Positions 1 through 7,252 of a stretch of 64,000 nt of DNA are shown one piece after another. The stretch is from Paenibacillus_AA sp045062745 (GTDB lineage Bacteria; Bacillota; Bacilli; Paenibacillales; NBRC-103111), in NCBI RefSeq assembly GCF_045062745.1, contig NZ_JBJGED010000002.1, positions 62,001-126,000 of the forward strand. Direction: 5' to 3'. Within the stretch, counting starts at the first letter, position 1. Every line of letters begins with the position of its first letter. The position numbers were made by a program, and so were the translations under genes. The notes below the pieces were generated by a model that worked only from the letters and a program-made list of their open reading frames with translations, did no database searches and was not told the origin of the DNA.

Positions 1-151
1 GAATACCTTCTATTTTGCCCGGCATATATAAGGCGAAATAATCAACATAAATATAGAGAAACATAAAACTCGCCCACAGCGTAGCAATCTTCAGTTTCGA
101 ACTGACTTTGATGTCTTCCAGTGCATTTTGTGCTTTATTTTGTGTATTCAT
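1..151 (-). CDS. Membrane protein, N-terminal fragment (DUF6326-like), runs off left edge
   Basis: The first 50 codons are present; the rest lies outside the window. The start ATG at 151 follows GGAG with 6 bases spacing. The peptide begins MNTQNKAQNALEDIKVSSKL and continues into a hydrophobic stretch (ATLWASFMFLYIYVDYFALY) followed by MPGKIEGI. A short polar N-terminus followed by LWAS.MFLYIY.DYF and MPGK recalls the small four-helix DUF6326 membrane proteins of Firmicutes; this is from memory. No function is known for that family. A 27-codon reading frame lies immediately upstream and may be co-translated. Confidence 0.6.
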   Translation of the reverse strand, partial: MNTQNKAQNALEDIKVSSKLKIATLWASFMFLYIYVDYFALYMPGKIEGI

Positions 152-152
152 A

Positions 153-236
153 TTAATCTCCATTCATAAATAAAAAGTTCCACAAGGTTGAAAATAAAGC
201 CCCTCTATCCTTCTTTTCAGCCGTTATTGTGCTCAT
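153..236 (-). CDS. Possible 27-residue leader or truncated ORF upstream of the membrane protein
   Basis: The ATG at 236 has a good GGAGG about 9 bases upstream, and the TAA ends 1 base before the ATG of the next gene, so the two would be translationally coupled. The peptide starts MSTITAEKKDRGALFSTLWN and ends LFMNGD. It may be the stub of a deleted gene or a leader peptide; nothing in it is recognised. The spacing and ribosome site are the only support. Confidence 0.3.
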   Translation of the reverse strand: MSTITAEKKDRGALFSTLWNFLFMNGD

Positions 237-330
237 TTCCGTTTCTACCTCCATTCATAATGAACTGTTGCCTTTGTATATTAGTATCCATGAATATTTT
301 CCCACCGTACAGATACTAAAGTATTGTCTT

Positions 331-600
331 GAACCTCCCCTACCTTAGAGGTTGGGGTTTCACTAGCCTTACAAATACTCTCTACAAGTAAGCAGGTTGG
401 CTACTACTACCTTTCGCTGTATGCGGAAATATAACTGTAAGGTTCAGTAAGCAACACTTTTACAAGTGGGTGGGAACTCACCTTCTACTACTTCTAGCTC
501 TAGCTTCTTCCAGAGTTCCGCTGTTTCTTGTATTTTAGTCTTATATGGTTACCTTAGGTTTCTCCTTTAGCCCGCCAGCCGTTCTTTTACCCTTGGCACA
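331..600 (-). mobile_element. Probable right-end remnant of an IS200/IS605-type element with omega-RNA-like terminal hairpin
   Basis: Read on the minus strand, the segment ends in a compact hairpin (CCCC-aa-CCT-cta-AGG-ta-GGGG, 357 to 337) followed directly by AGGTTCAA. TnpB-associated guide RNAs (omegaRNA/reRNA) commonly finish with a GC hairpin and GAGGTTCAA before the guide segment. Upstream minus-strand sequence has no intact tnpB: one frame gives about 19 residues before a stop near 540, so the transposase is lost. The flank beyond the hairpin would be GACAATACTTTAGTATCTG. The call rests on the 3' end pattern only. Confidence 0.4.
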
Positions 601-664
601 CAGATGAAGAACTTCTATCCTCTATGGGATAGAGATCGTGATCGGCACACAAAATTTGTGCCGA

Positions 665-757
665 CATTACGTTAACGGGAAACGATAGCGCAAATGACAC
701 CAAGAACAAGGCTGCCGCGATGATCGGCGGCCTTGTTGCGCTAACGGGCAGGGTTCA
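665..757 (+). repeat. attC-like hairpin repeat, copy A (complete)
   Basis: Left arm GTTAAC-GGGAAA-CGATAGCGCAA (671-692), central hairpin AACAAGGC.GCCG/CGGC.GCCTTGTT (705-736), right arm TTGCGCTAAC-GGGCAG-GGTT (735-754). AGCGCAA and TTGCGCT pair perfectly around the central stem, while the GGGAAA and GGGCAG spacers lie in the same orientation and cannot pair. It precedes the 958 gene; no complete gene lies upstream of it in the window. Confidence 0.7.
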
Positions 758-957
758 TACAATTGCAAAAACAAGAAATTATTCATCAACTTCAAGGAAC
801 TGATCACGGAGGTACCCCACGGGCTGAAGGACGGGACAGCAAACGTACAAAAAATATAAGCTTTCATTGATAAATTTCTGTTCCAAGTCAAACTAATTGA
901 GAACTTCTACAGTTAAAAATAATGAATAAGTCTACATGGATAAGGAGTGGAAATACT

Positions 958-2454
958 TTGAAACATAAATCATTACTACTTGCCGTCTTATTGGCTTCAG
1001 GCCTAACATTCACCTTTGCGGGGGAACCTACACATGCAGCTTCAGGGAATGTGACTGTAACGTTACCAAAGTTTCCGGTGGTGATGGACGGCATTCAACT
1101 CGACAATGCGCATCTGAGATACCCGTTGCTGACGTATAAGGATATTACCTACATACCGATGACCTGGTCGATCAGTCAGGCGACGGCGCTGCAATTGAAC
1201 TGGAGTGAGGAGAACGGTCTATCCGTCAATCTTGGTACACCGATGAGCGTAAAACCGGAGCTCGAAATAGGGGGTTCATTCCGCTACGATCGTTATACCG
1301 CCCAAGTTGCGGAGTTCCCCGTCAGTGTCAATCAGGAAGAAGTTAACAATTCAGAGCAAACATACCCACTGCTTGTATTTCAGGATATTACCTATTTCCC
1401 GCTGACCTGGGATTATGCAGTTGATAAATTCAGATGGGTGTTGACCTGGAATGATGCAGATGGATTGAGCATCAAGACAAACCAACGACGATACATGTCC
1501 GGAATCATCTATGATGATGAGAATTATCTTTATACGTATGTTCACAATGTCAGGGATCGAATGTTCCGCGTACCTAAGAGTCTTGATGGGTCCCCAGAGT
1601 TGCTAACGGTTGAACAGAGCAAGCAAATTATGGCTTCCATTCAGGCCTTGCCGGAGATTGTGCCGGGCAAAGTGGAATCTATACCGAAGCTGACGGTTTA
1701 TAAGGATCACCAGCTCTGGTATGACGGTAACCCGCTTATATCGGTGGATAAAGAAGAAGCAGAAAAGCGGCTTGCCAATCGAAGCGGGGAAACAAAAAAT
1801 GATGTTTTTGTGTATAGAGAAAGTATGTTCGATCTTGGAGCCGATACGAAGGTGTTCGCCTTCTATATTCCTACCGGACCGAGTAACCCTGGTGGAACGC
1901 CATCATCCAAGCGCCTTGTTATAGTACATCAAGGAACCGCTCAAGAGGTGACAGATTTCACCAGAGCAATATCAGGGTTCAGGAAATCGATGGATGGCGT
2001 CTGGTTGTGGACGAATTCGCCTACCCGGTTATCCGGACGTACGGGCTCGGACCGCGGAGAGGTGTTGTGGGTAGGTGCAGACGGAACGCATCGCAGCTGG
2101 AATCAGATTCTGGATGCCCAATACGTTCGGGTTCTTCATCATGAGGACGATAAGCTGCTTGTTCAGGCTTACGAGCTTTTCCGGCTGGAGAACACATCCC
2201 CCAAAAATACCGACTATTTTTGGCTGCACAGCGATGGAACGTATGAAAAAATCGGTAATTTGACCGAAGAAACGACCACTAAAGATGCGTTGTTGTTTAT
2301 TGTCGATAACCTCGACGCTTATGTGAATCGGGATTTGAACATTTACGTAGTGAGGAACAATACGATCAGCAACGTGAACAACGGAATCAACCGAATCTGG
2401 TGGGATTACGAGTTGAAAGAGCTTACTAAAGAATATCCAGAAGCGGGCTATTGA
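958..2454 (+). CDS. Secreted protein with two copper amine oxidase-N-like stalk domains
   Basis: TTG at 958 is chosen because AAGGAG lies 10 bases upstream; the earlier in-frame ATG at 922 has no ribosome site. The product (498 residues) starts with a signal peptide (LKHKSLLLAVLLASGLTF...THA-AS). Two internally similar units follow, YPLLTYKDITYIPMTW and YPLLVFQDITYFPLTW, each with an acidic substitution typical of copper-amine-oxidase N-terminal (stalk) domains of Paenibacillus cell-surface proteins. The remaining 300 residues look like a beta-propeller-like read-out (repeated short strands) but are not recognised. No enzyme motif is visible. It lies between hairpin repeats A and B and ends 10 bases before B. 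Confidence 0.7.
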   Translation: MKHKSLLLAVLLASGLTFTFAGEPTHAASGNVTVTLPKFPVVMDGIQLDNAHLRYPLLTYKDITYIPMTWSISQATALQLNWSEENGLSVNLGTPMSVKPELEIGGSFRYDRYTAQVAEFPVSVNQEEVNNSEQTYPLLVFQDITYFPLTWDYAVDKFRWVLTWNDADGLSIKTNQRRYMSGIIYDDENYLYTYVHNVRDRMFRVPKSLDGSPELLTVEQSKQIMASIQALPEIVPGKVESIPKLTVYKDHQLWYDGNPLISVDKEEAEKRLANRSGETKNDVFVYRESMFDLGADTKVFAFYIPTGPSNPGGTPSSKRLVIVHQGTAQEVTDFTRAISGFRKSMDGVWLWTNSPTRLSGRTGSDRGEVLWVGADGTHRSWNQILDAQYVRVLHHEDDKLLVQAYELFRLENTSPKNTDYFWLHSDGTYEKIGNLTEETTTKDALLFIVDNLDAYVNRDLNIYVVRNNTISNVNNGINRIWWDYELKELTKEYPEAGY

Positions 2455-2463
2455 GTAAATAAG

Positions 2464-2559
2464 GAATTCTAACGGGAACCGATAAAACAATAATTACACC
2501 AAGGACAAGGCTACCTCAATGCATCGGTGGCCTTGTTCCACTAATGGGCAGTTGTGTTA
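2464..2559 (+). repeat. attC-like hairpin repeat, copy B (complete, diverged right arm)
   Basis: Left arm CTAAC-GGGAAC-CGATAAAACAA (2469-2489), hairpin GGACAAGGC.ACC/GGT.GCCTTGTTCC (2502-2539), right arm CTAAT-GGGCAG-TTGTGTTAA (2541-2560). It begins 10 bases after the stop of the 958 gene and may also serve as its terminator. Confidence 0.65.
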
Positions 2560-2657
2560 AATAACAGAGGTACTAAAGGTAAATAATATTATAATTTAAT
2601 GTAGAATTCGTTTTAAAACAGAGTACATTAAATCAAAATGGAAGTGAAATTAAATAT

Positions 2658-3474
2658 ATGAATATGAAAGTTGAATCAATTTATGAGACTTTTCCTGCCG
2701 AAGTACAGTCATACATTAGAAATGCAGTGGTGACAATCATTAAAAATAAAGCCAGATCACATGTATTTCACATAGAAAAAGAAGTATTTGATATTTTTCT
2801 GAAAGTGACTCCAATAAACCAGATGCAAACCGAAGCTCTGATGACGGATTACTTATATAAATACGGGGTATGCCCTAGGGTTTTGCATTATTCATCAGAT
2901 GACAAAAGAGATTATCTTATTACGGATCGCATTCCTGGTTCGGATGCAGCAAGCGACGAATATCTTATGCAACCAGAGCATTTGAGTGAAGTGTTTGCAG
3001 AAAGTCTTTTGAAATTACATCAGGTGGAGTACAGTGACTGCCCAAATTATTAATGGGTTGGAGGAAATGGTTATCAGAGCGGAAGGAAATTACCGAGAGG
3101 GCAGGGCAGAAAGGGGCATTCTTCGATATTTGGGATATACAAGCATTGAATCGGCGTACGAAAATATGATTAATTTGTACAAATATGTGAAAGAAGATAA
3201 AGTCGTCATTCATGGAGACCACTGCTTACCAAACCTAATCTTGCACGACTTTAAAATGAATGGATATGTTGATGTAGCGTATGGTGGCATTGGAGATCGC
3301 CATTATGATATTTTCTGGGGACTTTGGTCTTTACAGTATAACTTGAAGGGAGACTATTCACAGAAGTTTATTCAAACCTATGGCAATCACCTCATCGATC
3401 CAGATCGACTTCGTCTATGTGGACTTCTGTCTGTCTTTAACGGTTTTAGGGGACTAGACTATTATGAATACTAA
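2658..3474 (+). pseudogene. Aminoglycoside 3'-phosphotransferase-like kinase, frameshifted
   Basis: Two overlapping reading frames (2658-3053, 3034-3474) together give a full-length APH/choline-kinase-fold protein of about 270 residues. The N-lobe has VFHIEKEVFDIFLKV; the C-lobe retains the catalytic loop HGDHCLPN and the metal-binding segment DVAYGGIGDRHYDI. The break lies at about 3045 in TGCCCAAATTATTAATGG: deleting one A restores ...SDCPIINGLEEM. The frameshift is in a short A run, so it may be a recent mutation or an assembly error. If repaired it could phosphorylate an aminoglycoside, as its family does, but the substrate cannot be told from sequence. It is AT-rich and is followed at once by hairpin-repeat copy C. 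Confidence 0.75.
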
Positions 3475-3477
3475 AAT

Positions 3478-3512
3478 CGTCGTTAACTGAACTAACGAGA
3501 ACAAGAGCGCTG
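3478..3512 (+). repeat. attC-like hairpin repeat, copy C (left arm only)
   Basis: CGTCGTTAACTGAACTAACG-AGAACAAGAGCGC matches the extended left arm of copies J and K (CGTCGCTAARCTAACGRGMAMGATAGC). The central hairpin and right arm are degenerate or missing. It starts 3 bases after the stop of the phosphotransferase. Confidence 0.5.
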
Positions 3513-3655
3513 CTGTGGAGCCGATCCATCGCTTTTTCTATTGCAGTCCCGCTCAGTGTCATCCTGTTTAACTAAGCCTACATTGCTCAAGTATAGATTT
3601 ACATCCTCCTGTTATATACTGTACTGTGCCACTATTAGTCCGATTCTCTTCTTTT

Positions 3656-3695
3656 GAGAACGGGCTTTTTGTTTTGATTAGCTGCCCGTTTGTTT
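3656..3695 (+). terminator. Possible intrinsic terminator
   Basis: AACGGGC (3659-3665) pairs with GCCCGTT (3684-3690), followed by TGTTT. The loop is long (about 18 bases) and itself T-rich, so the call is weak. Confidence 0.35.
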
Positions 3696-3697
3696 AA

Positions 3698-3741
3698 GAC
3701 ACTAAGTTGAATAGTTAGCCGAAAAGGGACAACAAGATGGT
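3698..3741 (+). repeat. Dispersed repeat segment shared with 20387-20424
   Basis: GACACTAAGTTGAATAGTTAGCC then GAAAAGGGACAACAAGATG closely matches GACACCAAGTTGCATGTTTAGCC then GAATAGCGACAACAAGATG at 20385-20425 (about 85 percent over 42 bases). It belongs with the ACAAGAACTTG repeat family near 14.3, 20.3 and 27.4 kb. No coding potential. Confidence 0.6.
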
Positions 3742-3835
3742 TGAAGGAAGTTCAAGCTACGTGTTTTTTATCGCAGTGACAGATTAACTTTCCTTGAGAC
3801 ATGATGGAGGAATCATGAAAAAATAGTTGTCTGTG

Positions 3836-3895
3836 ACACGACGGCAGCCGGCACAAGATCAGCTGCCGTTTCCCGTTGAACGGGCAGGATTGTGT
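3836..3895 (+). repeat. attC-like hairpin repeat, copy D (hairpin plus right arm)
   Basis: The central stem ACGGCAGC/GCTGCCGT (3841-3869) is followed by TTGAAC-GGGCAG-GATTGTG (3876-3892), the right-arm pattern. No clear left arm is seen upstream, so the copy is truncated or diverged. It precedes the ankyrin gene at 3989. Confidence 0.5.
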
Positions 3896-3988
3896 GGAAT
3901 TAATAAGATAAAAATAGGTTATAAGTGACTGGTGGAAGAATATCAATAGCAGTTATGATTGGAGCGAACATGAAAATATGGAGGATAA

Positions 3989-4876
3989 ATGACGAATTTT
4001 ATTGTCGAAGCAACTAATAAAATAAAATTGAATGACCAAGATGGTTTAACGGCTACATTAGAAAAATATCAATTCCTAGAAGGCTCGTACCTTCCCTTCC
4101 CAATCTTAAACGATGCCATTGAATACAATCGGTTAGGGCTAATTACGTTATTATTGAAAAATTATAGATTTGAAAAATTGAACAACATCACAGTAGTGGG
4201 GGAAGCGCTTCGCAATTCAGCTTGGAAAGGCGAACTAGAAATAGTCCGATTGTTCGTCGAACATGGAGCCGATGTCAATTTCAACGGCGTGGATCAGGTT
4301 TTTCCGTACTGTACGACCCCCGTCCAAATGGCTGCATCCCGAAATCATTTCGAAATTGTCAAATATTTGGTAGAGCACGGCGCAGACGTGACGTTGAAAG
4401 ACAAGTATGGAAACCGAGCGTTCCAAGAGGCAAAGCGTCATAAGAATACGGAAATGATGGAGTATATTAAGCAGTTTGAACCGACCATCTGGCATGAAGC
4501 AGATAAACGGGTAAGAGAGCTTAAAAGAATGGGAATGCCCTCAGAAATCTACAAATGGCTTGGAACCGAGAGCCGCCGCATTGACTTTCACGAAACATGC
4601 CCCACAGAATACATCGAGTTTGAAACGATCTTTGACGTAAAGCCGATAGAATGGCAAGGTAGAGTGTTCCTGGACTTTACGAAAGAAGTCGAAGGCTATG
4701 GCGGCACCGGTTTTATCATTTGGATCCCAGATCAAAAATGTTTAGGCAGTTTCGATGTCGATCATAAAGAACTTTTCACCTTTAAAGGTGTGAAGTGGAA
4801 CAAATTCATTAAGAGGTTACCGGTCGTCGTCAATCACGTATTGAATGGTATGCCGATCGATGAACTCTATAAATAG
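3989..4876 (+). CDS. Ankyrin-repeat protein with unrecognised C-terminal domain
   Basis: ATG at 3989 has GGAGG 5 bases upstream. Residues about 70-165 form three ankyrin units; two carry the signature LFVEHGADVNFNG and YLVEHGADVTLKDKYGN. The last 120 residues (from about 180, PSEIYKWLG...) form a separate globular domain rich in aromatic and acidic residues (RIDFHETCPTEYIEFETIFDV, GGTGFIIWIPDQKCLGSFDVDHKE) that I do not recognise. Its size and look resemble polymorphic-toxin immunity proteins, which is only a guess. No signal peptide: cytoplasmic. The gene is AT-rich, stands alone and lies between hairpin repeats D and E. Confidence 0.8.
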   Translation: MTNFIVEATNKIKLNDQDGLTATLEKYQFLEGSYLPFPILNDAIEYNRLGLITLLLKNYRFEKLNNITVVGEALRNSAWKGELEIVRLFVEHGADVNFNGVDQVFPYCTTPVQMAASRNHFEIVKYLVEHGADVTLKDKYGNRAFQEAKRHKNTEMMEYIKQFEPTIWHEADKRVRELKRMGMPSEIYKWLGTESRRIDFHETCPTEYIEFETIFDVKPIEWQGRVFLDFTKEVEGYGGTGFIIWIPDQKCLGSFDVDHKELFTFKGVKWNKFIKRLPVVVNHVLNGMPIDELYK

Positions 4877-4898
4877 GGATTAGTAAGTTTGCTGTCTT

Positions 4899-4990
4899 CG
4901 CTTAACTAACGGGCACGAGAGCTCAACTTACACACAAAGGTAGCCTGTTCGGCTGCCTTTGTTCAACTATCGGGCAGGTTAGTTTAATGG
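4899..4990 (+). repeat. attC-like hairpin repeat, copy E (best complete example)
   Basis: Outer arms TTAACTAAC (4902-4910) and GTTAGTTTAA (4978-4987) are complementary with one bulge. Inside are spacers GGGCAC and GGGCAG in direct orientation, then inner arms GAGAGCTCAA (4917-4926) and TTCAACTATC (4962-4971), then the stem ACAAAGGTAGCC/GGCTGCCTTTGT with loop TGTTC. This two-box, unpaired-spacer, central-hairpin layout defines the family. Confidence 0.8.
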
Positions 4991-5060
4991 ATAATGCAGG
5001 AAATATTAGGGTGAACGTTGAAGTAAGAGAGCATTTCATTTTAATAAGGGGGATAACCAG

Positions 5061-5531
5061 ATGAGCTTAAAGGTGGAACCGTTGGATTTGCAAAGGGCAG
5101 ATATTTCAGGGTCTAAGTGGCAGGAGGTCAGAGCTGAGGAGCTTGATATCGATAATGTCAGCTTGGCAAAGACGAAAATTAATAACGTAAACATGAGTGA
5201 TATGTCTTTGAATGATGTTAATATGGGTGGAATTAATATCTCGAACGCAAACATGTTGGGTATAGGTATTCAGCATGCTAACTTTAGCCATGCTGTTATT
5301 GACCATGTCCAGCTTTTTGGAACAGAATTTCATAATGTGGTTCTTCCTCAAGAAGGAGACGGAAACTACAATCCCGAGGGACAATATAAACCAGTAAGTT
5401 TTCATAATTGTAACCTGTCAAACGGACAATTTAATAATTGTGATTTATCAAATGTTGAAATAAATGCATGTGACATTTCAGGATTAAAAATAAATGGTAT
5501 CTTAATTACTGATTTACTCCATAACAAATAA
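5061..5531 (+). CDS. Pentapeptide-repeat protein
   Basis: ATG at 5061 is preceded by AAGGGGGAT at 8 bases spacing. The 156-residue product shows an imperfect A(D/N)LXX-type periodicity through most of its length: ISNANMLGIGIQHANFSHAVI and, after a 25-residue insertion (residues about 95-115), FHNCNLSNGQFNNCDLSNVE. This should fold as a short right-handed quadrilateral beta-helix. Some members (Qnr, MfpA) mimic DNA and protect gyrase, but nothing here tells that this one does. It is cytoplasmic, AT-rich, monocistronic, and sits between repeats E and F. Confidence 0.8.
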   Translation: MSLKVEPLDLQRADISGSKWQEVRAEELDIDNVSLAKTKINNVNMSDMSLNDVNMGGINISNANMLGIGIQHANFSHAVIDHVQLFGTEFHNVVLPQEGDGNYNPEGQYKPVSFHNCNLSNGQFNNCDLSNVEINACDISGLKINGILITDLLHNK

Positions 5532-5532
5532 A

Positions 5533-5568
5533 GAACAAAGAGCGGCAGCTTCGGCAGCTGTTTTGTTT
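5533..5568 (+). terminator. Hairpin directly after the pentapeptide gene
   Basis: ACAAAGAGCGGCAGC pairs imperfectly with GCAGCTGTTTTGT across a TTCG loop, ending TTTTG. It can act as a terminator for the gene ending at 5531 and resembles the central stem of the hairpin-repeat family without arms. Confidence 0.5.
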
Positions 5569-5592
5569 TGACTCCGCTAAATAACGAAGTTT

Positions 5593-5681
5593 GGTTACGC
5601 TAACGAGGAACGATAATGGAGGAGCTTGTTTACAGCAGCTCCTCTTTTTGTTGTTCATTAAAGTAACGGAGGTTAGCGTGG
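5593..5681 (+). repeat. attC-like hairpin repeat, copy F (complete)
   Basis: Outer arms CGCTAAC (5599-5605) and GTTAGCG (5672-5678) pair perfectly. Inner sequence TAATGG/CATTA flanks the stem AGGAGCT/AGCTCCT (5620-5643). Spacers GAGGAA and GGAG are not complementary. Downstream, at 5707-5736, a further stem AACAGGC..CCAG/CTGG..GCCTGTT marks a decayed second copy. Confidence 0.7.
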
Positions 5682-5826
5682 CGACATTGGCAGTTATGAA
5701 AACGAACAGGCAGCCAGCAACTGGTCGGCCTGTTGAATGATAAGGTATGCTAGATGTAGAAAGGATTTATAACACTTATAGAGAAATCTAGAAAAGTGAT
5801 TGATTCAGGATTCGGAGGTTAATACG

Positions 5827-6297
5827 ATGATAAGTGTTCGGACAATGACTGGAGCTTTTCTTATTAATAATGATGATGTGTTAATGCTCAAACGATCGAA
5901 AAACAAAAAGATAGCTCCAGGCTTATGGTCGTGTGTCGGAGGTCATGTTGAGCCACACGAGCATGGCTCACCCGAGAATTCTTGTTTACGTGAAATAGAA
6001 GAAGAGACGGGTATATCTCATATTGAAATTGAAAATCTAACATTGCGATACATACTACTGCGACAAAAAGAAGATGAACTAAATCAACATTATATTTTCT
6101 TTGGTGATTCGAACACTAGAACTATAAGTAGTTGCGGTGAAGGTGAATTACATTGGGTGAAATTATCAGAAATGGCTAATTTGCAGATGTCTTTGAGTTT
6201 AAAACTAATGTATGAACATTATCTCCATAATTCTAAACAGACAATGTTTGGACGGGAACTTTTAGTGATGGAAAGATGTTGTGGGCACAGTTGTTGA
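5827..6297 (+). CDS. NUDIX hydrolase
   Basis: ATG at 5827 is chosen over an upstream in-frame start because GGAGG lies 8 bases before it. The 156-residue protein is a single NUDIX domain: strand MTGAFLINNDDVLMLKRSKN, then the NUDIX helix from about residue 41, GGHVEPHE then HGSPENSCL then REIEEETGI. The catalytic REIEEETG is intact, but the gap between the first Glu and REU is 9 residues, not the usual 7. The family hydrolyses nucleoside diphosphates linked to another group; the substrate is unknown. The stop codon overlaps the start of hairpin-repeat copy G. Confidence 0.85.
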   Translation: MISVRTMTGAFLINNDDVLMLKRSKNKKIAPGLWSCVGGHVEPHEHGSPENSCLREIEEETGISHIEIENLTLRYILLRQKEDELNQHYIFFGDSNTRTISSCGEGELHWVKLSEMANLQMSLSLKLMYEHYLHNSKQTMFGRELLVMERCCGHSC

Positions 6298-6376
6298 AGT
6301 AACGGAGAACGTTAGTTGAATAAAAACAGCAGCAGCCTAGGAATAATTTATTCCAAGGCTGCTGCTGTTTGCTGAT
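6293..6376 (+). repeat. attC-like hairpin repeat, copy G (left arm and long hairpin)
   Basis: Left arm GTAAC-GGAGAA-CGTTAGTTGAA (6299-6320) is followed by a very long stem: AACAGCAGCAGCCT.GGAATAA/TTATTCC.AGGCTGCTGCTGTT (6325-6370). The right arm is absent. The hairpin probably also ends transcription of the NUDIX gene. Confidence 0.6.
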
Positions 6377-6378
6377 CA

Positions 6379-6886
6379 GTGCGATGTCTTACTTTTGGCT
6401 GGACGCTGCTCCTGACGCACGGCGAGGACGGTCTCGCGATTTCGCCGGAGCCGTACCCGAGCCGCAGTCTAAGATCTTGGGATTTCCACATGGACGGCAA
6501 TTTCCAAGGCTGGTCTGTGCGCAAGGTGCCGGCGACCGTCTCGGACGGCGCGATTCAATTGAATGTGACCGTGCGAGATCCCGGCATCGTGTCGCCGGAC
6601 CTGCTCGGACTGCCGACCTCCGATTACAGCAAGGTTGAGATCGTCATGAGGAATCAAACGAATGATACCAGCCTTCAATTGTTCCGATGCCGATACGGTA
6701 TACAACGAGGCGAAGAGCGTAAGGATTCCGGTGTCGTCGAAAGATGCCGAGTATCAAACGTATGTCGTCGATATGAGTGGTTCGCCGCGCTGGAGCAACT
6801 CACGCGTTCGCCAAATCCTGATCGATCCGATCGACGGGTCGTCGCTAGGACAGGTGTCGATCGATTCCATCCGCATCGTTCCATAA
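6379..6886 (+). pseudogene. C-terminal remnant of a secreted carbohydrate-active protein
   Basis: Two frames joined near 6675 encode the tail of a beta-sandwich module: WDFHMDGNFQGWSVRKVPATVSDGAIQLNV... then SDADTVYNEAKSVRIPVSS...GQVSIDSIRIVP, stop at 6886. Modules of this look end secreted glycoside hydrolases of Paenibacillus. The catalytic part is missing, no ribosome site precedes it, and the frame is broken, so it is a deletion remnant. It is distinctly GC-richer than the cassette-like genes on its left. Confidence 0.55.
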
Positions 6887-6892
6887 GCAGGC

Positions 6893-6940
6893 CCAAGGGG
6901 CAGCTTTCAAGCAGGAAACTGTTTGATAGCTGCCCTTATC
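6893..6940 (+). terminator. Intrinsic terminator
   Basis: GGGCAGCTTTCAAGCAG (6898-6914) pairs with CTGTTTGATAGCTGCCC (6919-6935) across GAAA, followed by TTATCTTT. The 300 bases from here to the binding-protein gene contain no recognised gene. Confidence 0.65.
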
Positions 6941-7252
6941 TTTGATACTTCGGCGGTTAACAGAGCTAGTGTTTCTGGTTAACTTAAGACCCTTATGCTG
7001 GCAAATACTAAATTTATGATTCATGCACTTTTTGTTATTGGTTTGCTCAGTGGGCGATTCTGGTTTTTGCACCGATGAGTCATTCATCGTTTTTAATTTT
7101 CCTCCATAAGGCATTCCCGCCTTTATCGATTCATATGTTTGAATTAAATTCACATATCCGATGAAGGGGAATGCTGAAGCTCTCAGACGGCTTGCCGGAG
7201 TGACGACTCCTTTTGTAAAGCGCTCCCAAAACAAGGCGAGGAGGAAGAAAGA

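Noticed and set aside
888..1094. Minus-strand ORF over the start of the stalk-domain gene
   Set aside because: Antisense to a gene with signal peptide and ribosome site; no ribosome site or protein-like pattern of its own.
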